In this document: piece after piece, positions 9,394-18,850 of the stretch
Numbering within the stretch: position 1 is the first letter of the stretch
Layout of the letters: every line of letters begins with the position of its first letter
Assembly: GCA_963210315.1 (NCBI GenBank)
Contig: OY723273.1
Coordinates: forward strand, 682,001-746,000
DNA length: 64,000 nucleotides
From: Rhynchopus euleeides
Lineage: Eukaryota > Euglenozoa > Diplonemea > Diplonemida > Diplonemidae
Direction: 5' to 3'
Notes under the pieces: generated by a model
Seen by the model: the letters and a program-made list of their open reading frames with translations, nothing else
Database searches by the model: none
What the model was told of the DNA's origin: nothing
Program-made: the position numbers and the translations under genes

Positions 9394-12300
9394 GCTATCA
9401 CCCTGGCTTCCGTGAATGTGACGGCGCTGCTTCCTCACCTCGAGAAGATCACGCTGATCCCTGCCGACATCGTCTGTCTACAAGAAACTGCCCTGACCAA
9501 GCACATGCAGGAAGAGGTATCGACGCACCTTTCCCAGGAGCGGATATGGTCCACGGCTTGGGGTGCACCCCGCGACGGCGTTAAAGGCAACCTTGTGAAA
9601 GGCACCAAAGGCGGAGTCGGCATCCTTGCGCGGAAGCCCGCCCCGCTCGTGCGCCTCTCCACCCCCACGACACTGGAACGTTTTGCAAGCGATGGCCGTT
9701 TTGTACACGCAAAGGTGGCAATCGGAGATGGTAGCTCCTTCCTGCACGTCCTATGCGTGTACGCCCCGTCGGGTCAGAAGCGGCGCAAGTCTGGGAAAAC
9801 CTTCGCCGAACGGGAGCGACTCCTGCATGCGGTGCTGCTAGACTACGGCAGATGCTTGGGCGACGTACCGGTAGTGGTGATGGGCGACCTCAACACCGAC
9901 AGGGATGCGTCGCCCACCCTCGCACATGCACTGGACAACTACTGGGCCGATGCTGCGGCACTGGCCGCACAGGCCACCGGCACCACGCCCCCTTCAACCT
10001 TCACCTCCACTACATGCGAGGGGACACGTATCGACTACGCGCTGCTGAACCCGATCGCAGCGCAGGCCCTTACGGCGTGCGATGTTCGGGACGTGGGAGT
10101 GCCGAACCACCTCTGCGTGACGATGACTCTCGACGTTCAGGTCTTCGACCAGACGTGCCTCAAATACAGGGTCCCCAAGCAAATCCGCGTTCCTCGGGCC
10201 CCCCCCGGGGATACCACCGCGCCCCCTCCTACTCCATCCCTCTCGGGGTTCGAGGGAGCCCTGCGGCGGGGCGACCTTGACAATGCCTGGAAACTGCTCT
10301 GCGAAGCGTGCGAGACCTACCTCGTGCAATTGGCGGGACTTTCAGCTGGTGCCTCCCGCGCCTACATCGGCCGTGGGGATGTACGCGAGCCACGGAAGGT
10401 CCGCCTGTGTGCGAGGGAATCACGGGCACCGGATGGGCTGGGAGCCGCGTCCTGCCGTGAGCTGAAACTGCGCGCTGCCATCCGACGCCTAGAGGAGTTG
10501 GTGGGCGCCCGCATGCGTCTTGGCAACGGCCTGCTGCCATACGATGTTTCACGCTGCTGGGAGAAGTGCAGAACACTGGTATGTGAGCTGCCCACCAACC
10601 AGGATGTGCCGGCTGGCGGCCGGCGCGACGGTACCCCGCCCCTTGCGGTGCTCCAACGCCTCCTCCACGGGACGCGCGCGGAGTGCCGACGGATTCTCTC
10701 TGAGGTGGTGCACCAGCGCCGAGGCCTGCTCCGCGACGACTTCCGGAGACGTTGCCGTGAGGATGCGAAGAGTGTCGTGGCGATGCTGAAGGGAGAGACG
10801 CCCAGCACTGCCGACACGGTGCGGCGACCGGACGGGACCTTCACCGCCAACCTCGCTGAGATGGACAGCATCCTGCAAGGAGCCTGGGACAGCATCCTGC
10901 GGCTGTACCCTGATCGCGTTGGGGAACCCGAATTTGCGCCGTTCATGGAGCGCTTCGGGAAATACGTACACCACACTCCGATGACTATATCCGACATCAC
11001 GGGGTCAGACCTCATCGCGCTGGCACAGATGAAGCTAGCGAAGTCCAAGTCGGGCACCTGCGGCGTCGACGGCTGGAGACTGGAAGAGGTTGCACTTCTG
11101 CCGGTGGGGCTAATGGATGGGTTTGCAGCCCTCTTCAACAGCATCGAGCGTACCGGCTCTTGGCCCGAGGCGCTGAGAACCGCACTGGTGACGCTCATCC
11201 CCAAGGGCGAATACGCTGGCGACCCGCTCGGACTTCGGCCCATCACGGTCACGAGCCTGGTGTACCGCATATGGGCCTGCCGCCGTCTGCAGGATGTTGT
11301 CGTATGGCAGGAGGGCTGGATTGACCCCTCTCAACACGGCTTCCGCCCCGGCCACCGCGCCGACGACGCGCTGATGGACCTCACGACCCAGATTGAGGAA
11401 ACGCTCCTGGACAAGGACACCTCGATCTACCTCCTGGCGCTCGACTTCTCGAAATGTTTCGACAGGGTACCCCAGCGCTTAGTCCTGGAGCTGGCGCGTG
11501 CAATGGGGCTGCACGAGCGCATCCTCCGGCCGCTGGAAGCGATGTACTCGCGCCTCCGCCGTCGCTTCAAGACCCCACTCGGAGTGGGGGGGGAGTTCGA
11601 TGTGACGAACGGAATTCTTCAGGGCTGCCCATTGTCGGTCGTCCTCATCAACGCGCTGCTCTCCGTCCTGGTGAAAGCGATCCAGGAAGAGAGCGGGGGG
11701 GCCCTCAGCATATCGTACGCGGATGACGCCACTATCATCTCGCGTGTCTCTGAGGCGCTGACACAACGTGGCGCGGACATCACGGGCGAGTTCTGCGCAA
11801 TAACGGGAATGCGCCTAAACGAAAAGAAGACCATTGCCATGGGCGTGCATCGCGTGGACCCCTCCTCTGGCGCACGCCCTCGATATGTCGGCACCATCGC
11901 TGTAAATGGGGCCACCTTCCCCACCAAAACCGCCTCACCTGCACTAGGCGTGCGCGTCTGTGTGTCACCAGCGTTCATAGACCGCGGCGACGACGGACGG
12001 GCGAGTAAAGCGCATGCCCCCTTACGCCGCCTGGGCAGCTCGCCTGCGACCTTTGAGCAGCGACACGGCCTGATTGCTGGCGCAGTCATGCCCCGAGCGA
12101 TCTTCGGTGGCTGGTATGCGCCCATTGACCACCGGGTCCTCCGCGACCTAGAGACCCGAGCCTCAAACTGCCTATACGGTGACCGCCATCCCTCCCGCAG
12201 CACCGCAGCGGCCCTCTCCATTGCCTCGAAGGGACACCTCCTTCACCCAGGAATCATAGTGCCGTATCGCATGCTGCTCCTACTTCTAGACTCCTGCCGC

Positions 12301-14943
12301 CGCCTACCAGAATTGATCCCGCGATTCAACCGCATTCGGGCCATGTATGCGCAAAAAACACGCATCGACGTCCCCCTCGGGCCTATCGGGCTTGCGCTCA
12401 AAAAAGGACTGCCGCCGGCCTCCCTCACCTGCGGCGATGATGTTTCCCTCATATCTGCTCCAGGAGGTTCCGAACCACTGCTTTCACTCGAAGTGGCGGC
12501 ACGGAACCATGTGCTACGCGAGGCGCTGCGTCACAACATCTGGCGAAGGCTTGCTATCTCCAGACCCTCCTTCGGCGGTGTGGAGGACGGCGTTGACACC
12601 GTGCTGACAAACGACTTCTGGCAATCATGTGGGGATCCTGTGCTCGCCGCTGCGATGCGCTGCATTATTGTTGGGGGCGTGTTCCTGGCAGACCGCTGGG
12701 GACGCAATAAGCTTGGGGCTGCGACGGACTCCGCGCCTGACGGGCCGGAGGCCGAGCGCTCGACCGCTCCTACTCCACCTCCTGTGACCGCTGCCGACCA
12801 CGCCACAGCACCCGCGGACGGCGACGCTGCCGGTGACACCGATGATGACGACGACTCGTCGAGCTCAGCCCCGTCCGAGTTCGATGTCCTCGACGACTCG
12901 GGTGAGGTGCCCCTACCCCTCACAGCAACACAGCCGGAGCCGGGTAGCGACCGCCTCTGCCGGAATTGCGATACGGGCTCCCCCGAAACCGTCACGCATC
13001 TCTTCTGGGAATGCCCTGCCCACAACGACGTCCGTGCCCGGGAGCGGTACGCGGGTCTCTGTGAGGAGCGCCTCTCATGGCCGCCCTGCCTAGCCAACTG
13101 GGGCATCATACCGAAACCCCTATCCGGTACGGTGCGGGCGAAGGACCTGCACCACCTAATGAGCACGATAGTCGCCCGCAGAGATGTGCTGGAACGTGAG
13201 CGCCTCGGGGTATCCCCAACTGTTTGCGCGTGGGACGCAGCGCTAGCGCGACCCGCTGCGCCCCATCAGTCCGACCTGGCCTCACTGCCGGACAACCCAC
13301 CCCGCTGGACTCACGGAGAGTGCATCATGCGTGCCCTGCGGGCCTGGCTCGGTCGTCTCACCTGGACGAGGGAGGGGTCCGTCTCCTTCTGCGAGCTCGC
13401 CATCGACTTCGAGGTCTTCTCCGGGCTCGACGTCTGCCCGATCGCTACTGGCGCCCCGGCAGGAACCCAGCCCGCCCCACTCAACATGCGTGGACGCATG
13501 ATGGGGCAGATGTTGAAATACCTTGTCTCCCAGTGTGAAGCAGTTAACCTCCGCGCGCCCCTGCCTGGCGCGTTTGTCTCGCGTGTCTACTGCCTCCGCG
13601 CGGTGGGGGTGAAGGAAGTCTGGGGCGGTCTTGAACCACGCCCCCGCTTTGCCTGCCACGGGCTCACCACCCGTATCCTGATCGAGCAGATTCCCCGCGC
13701 GATCCACTGGGCCTCGAGCAAGTCGTGGGGCCTGGACCTTACCCCGTCGTATGCCGAGGTGCCCGACCGGGACACGCGAAGCGAACAGTGGGACCCTACT
13801 CCCGTAGCCCCCACCCGTGACCCCCTCGACACGGTCAGCCCGAGGTCGGCGCCGTGCGGCGCTGAGCGCTATGCCCCCCGTTCGGAGGTGCTGGCTCGCA
13901 ACGTCTGCAGGGCCCACTCCAAGCCCAAGTGCCATGACTGCGACGCGGCGGGGCACAACCGAACCCTGCGAATGGAAGACTGCTGCCGGGCCCACCACCG
14001 CCAGGATGACGGACTGCCCGTGCAGTTCTGCACCACGCACCGGCTGCTCCGCTGCGGCACCTGCAGCTCCTCCAACATGTGCTGCAAGCGTGGCCACCAC
14101 GGCTGCCGCGACCATGACCTGCCCCCCTGCGGGGTCTGCGCCTCTCTGCCTGAGATGGATGACAGACGCCCCACCGCTTGCTGCAAGAAGGGCCACCACG
14201 CCCCTCCCGCCCCTGCGACGCCTGTGGAGGCAGACGCCCCCACCCCGCCGCCCCATGTGCCGCCAACCCCGCCCTTCCCAGAGGCGACTGCGCCTACCGT
14301 GGGGGATCTTCCCTCCACCACGCCACCCCGTGTGCCTGCGCCTCAGCCCTCCCCTGAAGCGACCCCGTGTCCCGCTACTCCCGAGCCCGCCACCCCTCCA
14401 GTTATCCTGAAGAGGCTGGCCCATACCGTGTGCTCCCCGGGCTCACCCCACCGCCACCTGATGCAGCCTCGTAGGAGGCTCTCACCCGACGGCGTGAGGC
14501 CATCCATCCCCGCCGTGGCGCAGCTGAAGCGCACCGCCTTAGAGGCGCATACCGGTTCCACCCCGGCACTGCCTGCCCAAAGGCCTAGGGTCGACCACGT
14601 GATCCCCACCGCTGACGCTGACGCTGACGTGGGCGCCGCTGATCCGGACCCACCTTCTCCTACTACCTCCCCTCCCGACGGCGTGTCCGTTGACGCAGCC
14701 CTTCCCCAAAGGCCCCGTTCTGGTGCCTCTTCCTCCTCCGCCCGTGCGCGGTCACCGCACGCGCCCACAGGCTTCCGGGCCTACCTTAATCCTCCCTCCT
14801 CACGTAGCGCGTCACCGGGCGCTACAGACCGTGTGGCGCCTGCGCCTTCTCCTCCTCCTGTGTCACTTCCCTCACCCCACCAGAGCAGCTCCTCTCTCAA
14901 ACAAGGGGAGTCTACCGGGCCGCGGGCCCGCGTAGTTAAGTAG
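9310..14943 (+). CDS. Retrotransposon ORF2: 2A, APE-like endonuclease, reverse transcriptase, zinc motifs
   Basis: The open frame runs from just after the ORF1 TGA to TAG at 14941-14943. Counting from the GTG at 9412 as residue 1 (1,843 aa), the endonuclease covers about 1-240: a QET metal-site glutamate near 25, YAPSG near 117, GDLNTD near 160, RIDYALL near 205. The final SDH motif is replaced by PNH. The reverse transcriptase covers about 540-830, with LRPITV near 605, HGFRPGHRADDA near 642, LDFSKCFDRV near 676, LQGCPLS near 735 and the catalytic YADD near 768-771. A CX2CX9HX4C zinc motif lies near 1182. Residues about 1500-1600 form a Cys/His-rich block with repeated CC and GHH motifs, followed by a Pro/Ser-rich tail. 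The first in-frame ATG would cut off the first endonuclease strand and the QET glutamate, so translation must enter from upstream. Confidence 0.93.
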   Translation, partial: LPTRDKRLADAAYLRLPTHGDIETNPGPAITLASVNVTALLPHLEKITLIPADIVCLQETALTKHMQEEVSTHLSQERIWSTAWGAPRDGVKGNLVKGTKGGVGILARKPAPLVRLSTPTTLERFASDGRFVHAKVAIGDGSSFLHVLCVYAPSGQKRRKSGKTFAERERLLHAVLLDYGRCLGDVPVVVMGDLNTDRDASPTLAHALDNYWADAAALAAQATGTTPPSTFTSTTCEGTRIDYALLNPIAAQALTACDVRDVGVPNHLCVTMTLDVQVFDQTCLKYRVPKQIRVPRAPPGDTTAPPPTPSLSGFEGALRRGDLDNAWKLLCEACETYLVQLAGLSAGASRAYIGRGDVREPRKVRLCARESRAPDGLGAASCRELKLRAAIRRLEELVGARMRLGNGLLPYDVSRCWEKCRTLVCELPTNQDVPAGGRRDGTPPLAVLQRLLHGTRAECRRILSEVVHQRRGLLRDDFRRRCREDAKSVVAMLKGETPSTADTVRRPDGTFTANLAEMDSILQGAWDSILRLYPDRVGEPEFAPFMERFGKYVHHTPMTISDITGSDLIALAQMKLAKSKSGTCGVDGWRLEEVALLPVGLMDGFAALFNSIERTGSWPEALRTALVTLIPKGEYAGDPLGLRPITVTSLVYRIWACRRLQDVVVWQEGWIDPSQHGFRPGHRADDALMDLTTQIEETLLDKDTSIYLLALDFSKCFDRVPQRLVLELARAMGLHERILRPLEAMYSRLRRRFKTPLGVGGEFDVTNGILQGCPLSVVLINALLSVLVKAIQEESGGALSISYADDATIISRVSEALTQRGADITGEFCAITGMRLNEKKTIAMGVHRVDPSSGARPRYVGTIAVNGATFPTKTASPALGVRVCVSPAFIDRGDDGRASKAHAPLRRLGSSPATFEQRHGLIAGAVMPRAIFGGWYAPIDHRVLRDLETRASNCLYGDRHPSRSTAAALSIASKGHLLHPGIIVPYRMLLLLLDSCRRLPELIPRFNRIRAMYAQKTRIDVPLGPIGLALKKGLPPASLTCGDDVSLISAPGGSEPLLSLEVAARNHVLREALRHNIWRRLAISRPSFGGVEDGVDTVLTNDFWQSCGDPVLAAAMRCIIVGGVFLADRWGRNKLGAATDSAPDGPEAERSTAPTPPPVTAADHATAPADGDAAGDTDDDDDSSSSAPSEFDVLDDSGEVPLPLTATQPEPGSDRLCRNCDTGSPETVTHLFWECPAHNDVRARERYAGLCEERLSWPPCLANWGIIPKPLSGTVRAKDLHHLMSTIVARRDVLERERLGVSPTVCAWDAALARPAAPHQSDLASLPDNPPRWTHGECIMRALRAWLGRLTWTREGSVSFCELAIDFEVFSGLDVCPIATGAPAGTQPAPLNMRGRMMGQMLKYLVSQCEAVNLRAPLPGAFVSRVYCLRAVGVKEVWGGLEPRPRFACHGLTTRILIEQIPRAIHWASSKSWGLDLTPSYAEVPDRDTRSEQWDPTPVAPTRDPLDTVSPRSAPCGAERYAPRSEVLARNVCRAHSKPKCHDCDAAGHNRTLRMEDCCRAHHRQDDGLPVQFCTTHRLLRCGTCSSSNMCCKRGHHGCRDHDLPPCGVCASLPEMDDRRPTACCKKGHHAPPAPATPVEADAPTPPPHVPPTPPFPEATAPTVGDLPSTTPPRVPAPQPSPEATPCPATPEPATPPVILKRLAHTVCSPGSPHRHLMQPRRRLSPDGVRPSIPAVAQLKRTALEAHTGSTPALPAQRPRVDHVIPTADADADVGAADPDPPSPTTSPPDGVSVDAALPQRPRSGASSSSARARSPHAPTGFRAYLNPPSSRSASPGATDRVAPAPSPPPVSLPSPHQSSSSLKQGESTGPRARVVK

Positions 14944-15001
14944 ACGACACCCTTGGGGTGCGAGTATTTTCGTTTCGGGGATATTCACACTATAAGCATA
15001 C
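14944..15001 (+). other. Retrotransposon 3' UTR with short hairpin
   Basis: A 58-base tail follows ORF2. CACCC-TTG-GGGTG (14948-14960) can form a 5-bp stem with a 3-base loop. The tail ends ATAAGCATAC and passes directly into GA repeats with no A-tail. A short structured 3' UTR without poly(A) is typical of target-specific elements whose reverse transcriptase recognises the 3' RNA. Confidence 0.6.
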
Positions 15002-15034
15002 GAGAGAGAGAGAGAAAGAGAGAGAGAGAGAAAG
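15002..15034 (+). repeat. (GA)n at the retrotransposon 3' edge
   Basis: Imperfect GA dinucleotide run, interrupted by two AAA steps, in the same orientation as the 5' tract at 6825-6998. Confidence 0.9.
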
Positions 15035-16211
15035 ATTTGGCAGTGGCCCTCTATTTCCCCCCCTTGCCTTTTTCCCCTGCAACACCACCGCCACACCCAC
15101 CACCACCCTTCAGCCTCCTCTAACAAGGCTACGCATCCTTCTGTTCGGTGTTCAGGTCGACCTCACACCTATTTACAGGAGCATCGAACACACCGAGCAG
15201 CTCCTCTTGGTATGAGCTCCACTGTATTTTCGAAGGGATCTAAGCCACTGCGCCAGCACGGAGGATCACACGCACGCGAGTCATAAGGCTCGATTTTGAA
15301 CGATTTTGAACAGTTTACGACAAGAATTTACAGCACACGTGATTCCTTTATAGTGTAGTGTAGATCAGCTCGAGCATCACCCTGCATACAGCCCCTGCTC
15401 TCTGTGTCTTCCCTCCACTGCACACACATTAACCATGTTTGCTTCACCTCTCGACAAACAGCTGTGTTGCAACACCCTCACCCTAGGAAGAGAAGAACCA
15501 GCAGGGCAAACGGGACGAGGATGGGAAGCAGGAGCAGGCCGAAGAACACGAGGAGCGGGGGGATCAAGACAAGGCAGAGGAAGAGGGCGGGGGCGGACAG
15601 CGAGCTCCCCCATCCCTGGCTCCGCATGCAGCAACAGGGGCCCCTCCCTGCATGAGGTGGGGACGTGGGGGGGATGCGGTGGGGAGCTGGGTGGCCCGGG
15701 GGGGGGGGGTTGCGAGTGTAGGTTATCGTACCACCACACCCGAGTGGTCCATATGCTGGCCCCAAAAAAACACCGAAAGAAACGATCGGTTTCCCGTTTT
15801 CGCCCACCCACGCACTCCCCACACACCCCCACCCCCATTTCACATGTTTTCATCACCTGGTTGAGGGGCATGCATGAGGGTTAGATCCAACAAGATATCA
15901 AGGCGGCACTTTCAAAGTCCTGCCAAGGACAGCGCCACAAGGGTGTGTGCTTCTGATGTGGTTGTCATCATGCAAAATCTCCCCAACGGACATATTTTCT
16001 CTACGTTTCGGATTGTTGAGGTGAGCGTGCTGGCGTCGCGCAGTGTCAGCTAGAATCCACAACGTGAGCCGGGCCCGCTATTCTACACACGTTTTCTCTA
16101 AGTTTACGAGGCCAGTGGAGGGGGATAGGGAGCAAAGAAAAGAGGATAGGTGGTTAAGAGGATAGTCCGGGCAGACTGTCTCTGACACAACAGCCGTCCA
16201 GCCGCCTCTTT
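15035..16211. other. Mostly gene-free stretch
   Basis: Contains C/G homopolymers (15700-15710) and one possible small hydrophobic ORF on the - strand (15478-15627, listed separately). A weak similarity to the left part of the 4.9-6.0 kb repeats occurs near 15340-15385. Confidence 0.4.
15478..15627 (-). CDS. Possible 49-aa hydrophobic protein or terminal exon
   Basis: The ATG-initiated frame encodes about 12 polar residues followed by two hydrophobic stretches separated by a Pro/Phe/Gly turn (ALFLCLVLIPPLLVFF and GLLLLPILVPFALLVLLFL), ending GGG TGA. Third codon positions are strongly G/C, as in the firm genes of this window, and the strand matches the gene cluster. The frame is open upstream to 15843, so this may be the last exon of a longer gene. 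No family is recognised; chance in GC-rich DNA is possible. Confidence 0.3.
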   Translation of the reverse strand: MRSQGWGSSLSAPALFLCLVLIPPLLVFFGLLLLPILVPFALLVLLFLG

Positions 16212-17522
16212 TTATGTCTGTTGACGCACGTACATGCTAGAGACTGTCTTCGTCTTAGCCTCCTTTGCATCTTTTGCATCTTTGGCAGCAAGTGTGTTCG
16301 AAGTCTTCCTCATCTCTTCGGCGCAGTCGTTCAAACCCAGGATCCTTTCATGGATATACCCCAAGAGGCCAGGGTCGTCGAGGGAATGGTCGTTTTCCAG
16401 CGTCCTGCAAGCCGGGCGATCATGCGCTCCCTTGTAGATGACCTCCTGCGTCACCACACATCCAGGGAGGAAGCGGCGCAGCACCTCTGTGTACACCGCC
16501 AGCTGCACAGCCGCACCCTTCCCTTTGTTGCATCTGGGGTTACCCGCATCTTTTGATGACTTCACCTCGATGACATGCAAGTACAGCACACCACCCTCCC
16601 TGCGCACAATCATGGCGTCGATTTTCAGGTTGCTTATTATCAGTGGGAATCCCTTGAAGAAGTCGCTGAAGTCGCTGAGTTTCAGACGGTCGCTCTCCTC
16701 CTCCTTGGAAGCGGCTAAAGTATAGTTGCCCAGCAAGACCTGTGGCTCCCACATGTAGACCTCGTAGTATTCGCGAGCAAGCTGATGCAGCTTCTCCTCG
16801 ATGTTGGCTCTCTCGAAGATTTCATCCTCGACAAAGCCAATCATTCGTCCCTGATTCAGCATTTCCCTCGTTCTCTCAAATAGGAAGACCTTCGCCGCCT
16901 TCTCGAATTCTTTACCTACCTGTGCAAACTGATTGTGAGTCTTGACATTCAAGGCTGCCTTCCTCAGGGTGGGACTGTCCTGTCCTACGTTATCACCAAG
17001 GGCTCCCGCACCCAACGCAATCCAACTGTGACGTCGGCGGTAGTTGCAGCGCGCACCTATCACGACGCTACCCTTGATGTGGTCATCTGCATCGTCCACA
17101 ATAGCCTTCCATTTTATGTCGGGGTCGGTGAACTCGAGAGCGCACGCATCGATGATGTGGAGGGCATTGAAGCAGGCCTGCTCAACAGACGTCTTGGCGA
17201 GTCTTGATACAAGATGGCAGAATAACTCAAACTTATTCTCCGAGACATCCCTCAGGAGGGTGAGAAACCAGTAGAATGCACCGTGACCCACTTTCTGTTC
17301 GAAGCGTTTGGTCTTCAGGAAACACTTGCGCGGGATGTTTGCTTGTTTCCACAGCCGCAGCGCCTGCGATGCGGACGACAGGATCTCTCCAAATAGGTCG
17401 CCAGTTGTTCTTTGAGATCCTCCATGTCGACAGAAACAAATCCTCCTGTTCAGGTGGGGTGTTGGTGATAGCGGTGAGAGATGGGAGTCGAGCTTTGTGC
17501 GACGTGCAAAAGACGGAACCAT
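16212..17522 (-). CDS. PD-(D/E)XK nuclease-superfamily-like protein
   Basis: 436 aa, no intron seen. The start ATG lies two bases after CCCCGCCCCCTAAG, a pyrimidine tract plus AG that would serve as a splice acceptor. The C-terminal third has the RecB/Cas4-like nuclease signature in order: Asp near 302 (KIDAMIV), a beta-strand, then E-x-K near 318-320 (HVIEVKSS), then Q...Y near 340-344 (AVQLAVYTEVL). The N-terminal half is of unknown fold. The last 30 residues are Lys/Ala-rich (AKDAKDAKEAK). A DNA nuclease or repair role follows from the superfamily; the substrate is unknown. Such domains also occur in expanded selfish or RHS/Crinkler-like families, so a mobile origin is possible. The stop is TAA. 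Confidence 0.7.
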   Translation of the reverse strand: MVPSFARRTKLDSHLSPLSPTPHLNRRICFCRHGGSQRTTGDLFGEILSSASQALRLWKQANIPRKCFLKTKRFEQKVGHGAFYWFLTLLRDVSENKFELFCHLVSRLAKTSVEQACFNALHIIDACALEFTDPDIKWKAIVDDADDHIKGSVVIGARCNYRRRHSWIALGAGALGDNVGQDSPTLRKAALNVKTHNQFAQVGKEFEKAAKVFLFERTREMLNQGRMIGFVEDEIFERANIEEKLHQLAREYYEVYMWEPQVLLGNYTLAASKEEESDRLKLSDFSDFFKGFPLIISNLKIDAMIVRREGGVLYLHVIEVKSSKDAGNPRCNKGKGAAVQLAVYTEVLRRFLPGCVVTQEVIYKGAHDRPACRTLENDHSLDDPGLLGYIHERILGLNDCAEEMRKTSNTLAAKDAKDAKEAKTKTVSSMYVRQQT

Positions 17523-17824
17523 ATCTTAGGGGGCGGGGACACCGTAGCGTCGGCAGTCGGCGTGCCTTACAACTAGTCGTCCCACGAGACAGAACCGACT
17601 AGTCAGCCGACCAGTCGACTAGTCGGCTATTCACTCCCCATTCCCACTCCTGCACCCCCCTCCCCCCCACCACCCCCCTCGCTTTGGGGCAGTAACACCC
17701 CCTGCCCAGCTAGCTGCCGGGTGATGATGCCCTTTGCCTCGGTGTGGCGTGGGGCAGGCGCTGTCGGGGTGTGCTCAGATGCACTGTACTGTATGAGGCT
17801 AGAGGAGTACGCCAGAACCACGCA

Positions 17825-18031
17825 AAAACTATCTGTGCCCCCGCTGGATCGTAAAAGTGACAGCAAAACGAGACAACAAACCAATTACTGCCGAAAGTTG
17901 TTTTGTTGGAACGCAGATCCCACTTTTTGTGTACACCACTCCCCGGTCTGATGAAGTGGTGTGAGTGGCGACGCACGATCCAGCTAAAGGCACAGAAAGT
18001 TTCCCCAGTTGGCTACGCCGAACTAACAAAA
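17825..18031. mobile_element. Small mobile element of about 205 bp (copy 1) with known empty site
   Basis: The paralogous segment at 21727-21745 reads straight from CACGCA into AAAGAAAAGGCG, while here about 205 bases intervene. The insert starts ACTATCTGTGCC and has an internal inverted partner GGCACAGAAAGTT near 17990-18002. It ends GCCGAACTAACAAAA. A second copy lies at 56464-56675. The short A-rich target duplication cannot be placed exactly. No coding capacity. Confidence 0.75.
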
Positions 18032-18375
18032 AGAAAAGGCGTGGGCAACCGTGATTCCTTCTTCCTGATTTGATGCGCTGATGGCTTTCCACCGCCCTAG
18101 CTTGGTGTAGGGTGTGGAGCACAGGTGTGAACACGAGATAGCTAGACAAACACAGAAAGGAATACAGGGAGTCTTCGGAATCACTCCTACACTTTTATGA
18201 TACATGCATGTGCTAAACCCCCGCTCCAAAAGGAAGGGGCGGCGGCGGCGGTGACAGCAACGGTGGCGGGTTGGGGTTGGGGGGGGAGGGAACACAAATC
18301 GGCGAGATAACCCGCCTTCCCTCCCCCCCCACCCCCCCCCCCCCCACGCTTCTACCTCTGCCCCACAGGGCAATT

Positions 18376-18595
18376 CCTAACTATCGACCCATCGACCCAC
18401 CAAATACCGGTTTCCCCCCCCCACTTTTTCCATCGACCCATCGACCCACCGGGTTGGTGGGTCGATGGGTTGATGGGTCGATGGTCGGTGGGTCGATGGG
18501 TTGATGGGTTGGTGGGTCGATGGGTCGATGGGTTGGTGGGTTGATGGGTTGGTGGGTCAATCCCCTCAACCCACCACCCCATCAACCCACCGACT
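18376..18595. repeat. 8-bp minisatellite (GGGTYGRT-type) with inverted part
   Basis: Degenerate repeats of TGGGTCGA/TGGGTTGA run from about 18452 to 18560. Reverse-complement copies (CGACCCATCGACCCACC) occur at 18376-18452 and again near 18566-18593, so the array can fold on itself. It lies wholly inside the hAT-like element. Confidence 0.85.
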
Positions 18596-18630
18596 CTGGC
18601 TTGACATGACATGGATCCTGTCAACCTGTG

Positions 18631-18850
18631 AACAGATGTTCATTACCGTGGCCTCCGGCGGCTGGGGGGCTCCGCCCCCCAGACCCCCCTGTGGCGTGTC
18701 CTTGCCCGACAATTTATCGTCACATCGGATAGGGTCTGGCCACTCAGGATGCAGACCATTTCACACCGAATCTGCGCCCGCCAGGAATAAATGTTCGCTA
18801 CCGTGGCCTCCGGTGGCTGGGGGGCAGAGCCCCCCAGACCCCCCGTGTGC
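18631..18850 (+). repeat. Paired GC-rich repeat, locus A
   Basis: Two units (about 18631-18695 and 18791-18850) share the core ACCGTGGCCTCCGGCGGCTG followed by a G6-N5-C6 palindrome and CAGACCCCCC. Unit 2 has CAGAG at the palindrome centre instead of CTCCG. The spacing is about 158 bases. Located inside the hAT-like insertion. Confidence 0.8.

Noticed and set aside
18452..18560. GGGTTGAT-type repeats as telomeric DNA
   Set aside because: The unit is degenerate, inverted in part, and lies wholly inside a transposon-like insertion.
18660..18680. G6-N5-C6 palindromes as intrinsic terminators or CRISPR repeats
   Set aside because: The genome is eukaryotic, the palindromes have no T-run, and units occur only in pairs with shared long flanks, so they belong to a dispersed element.
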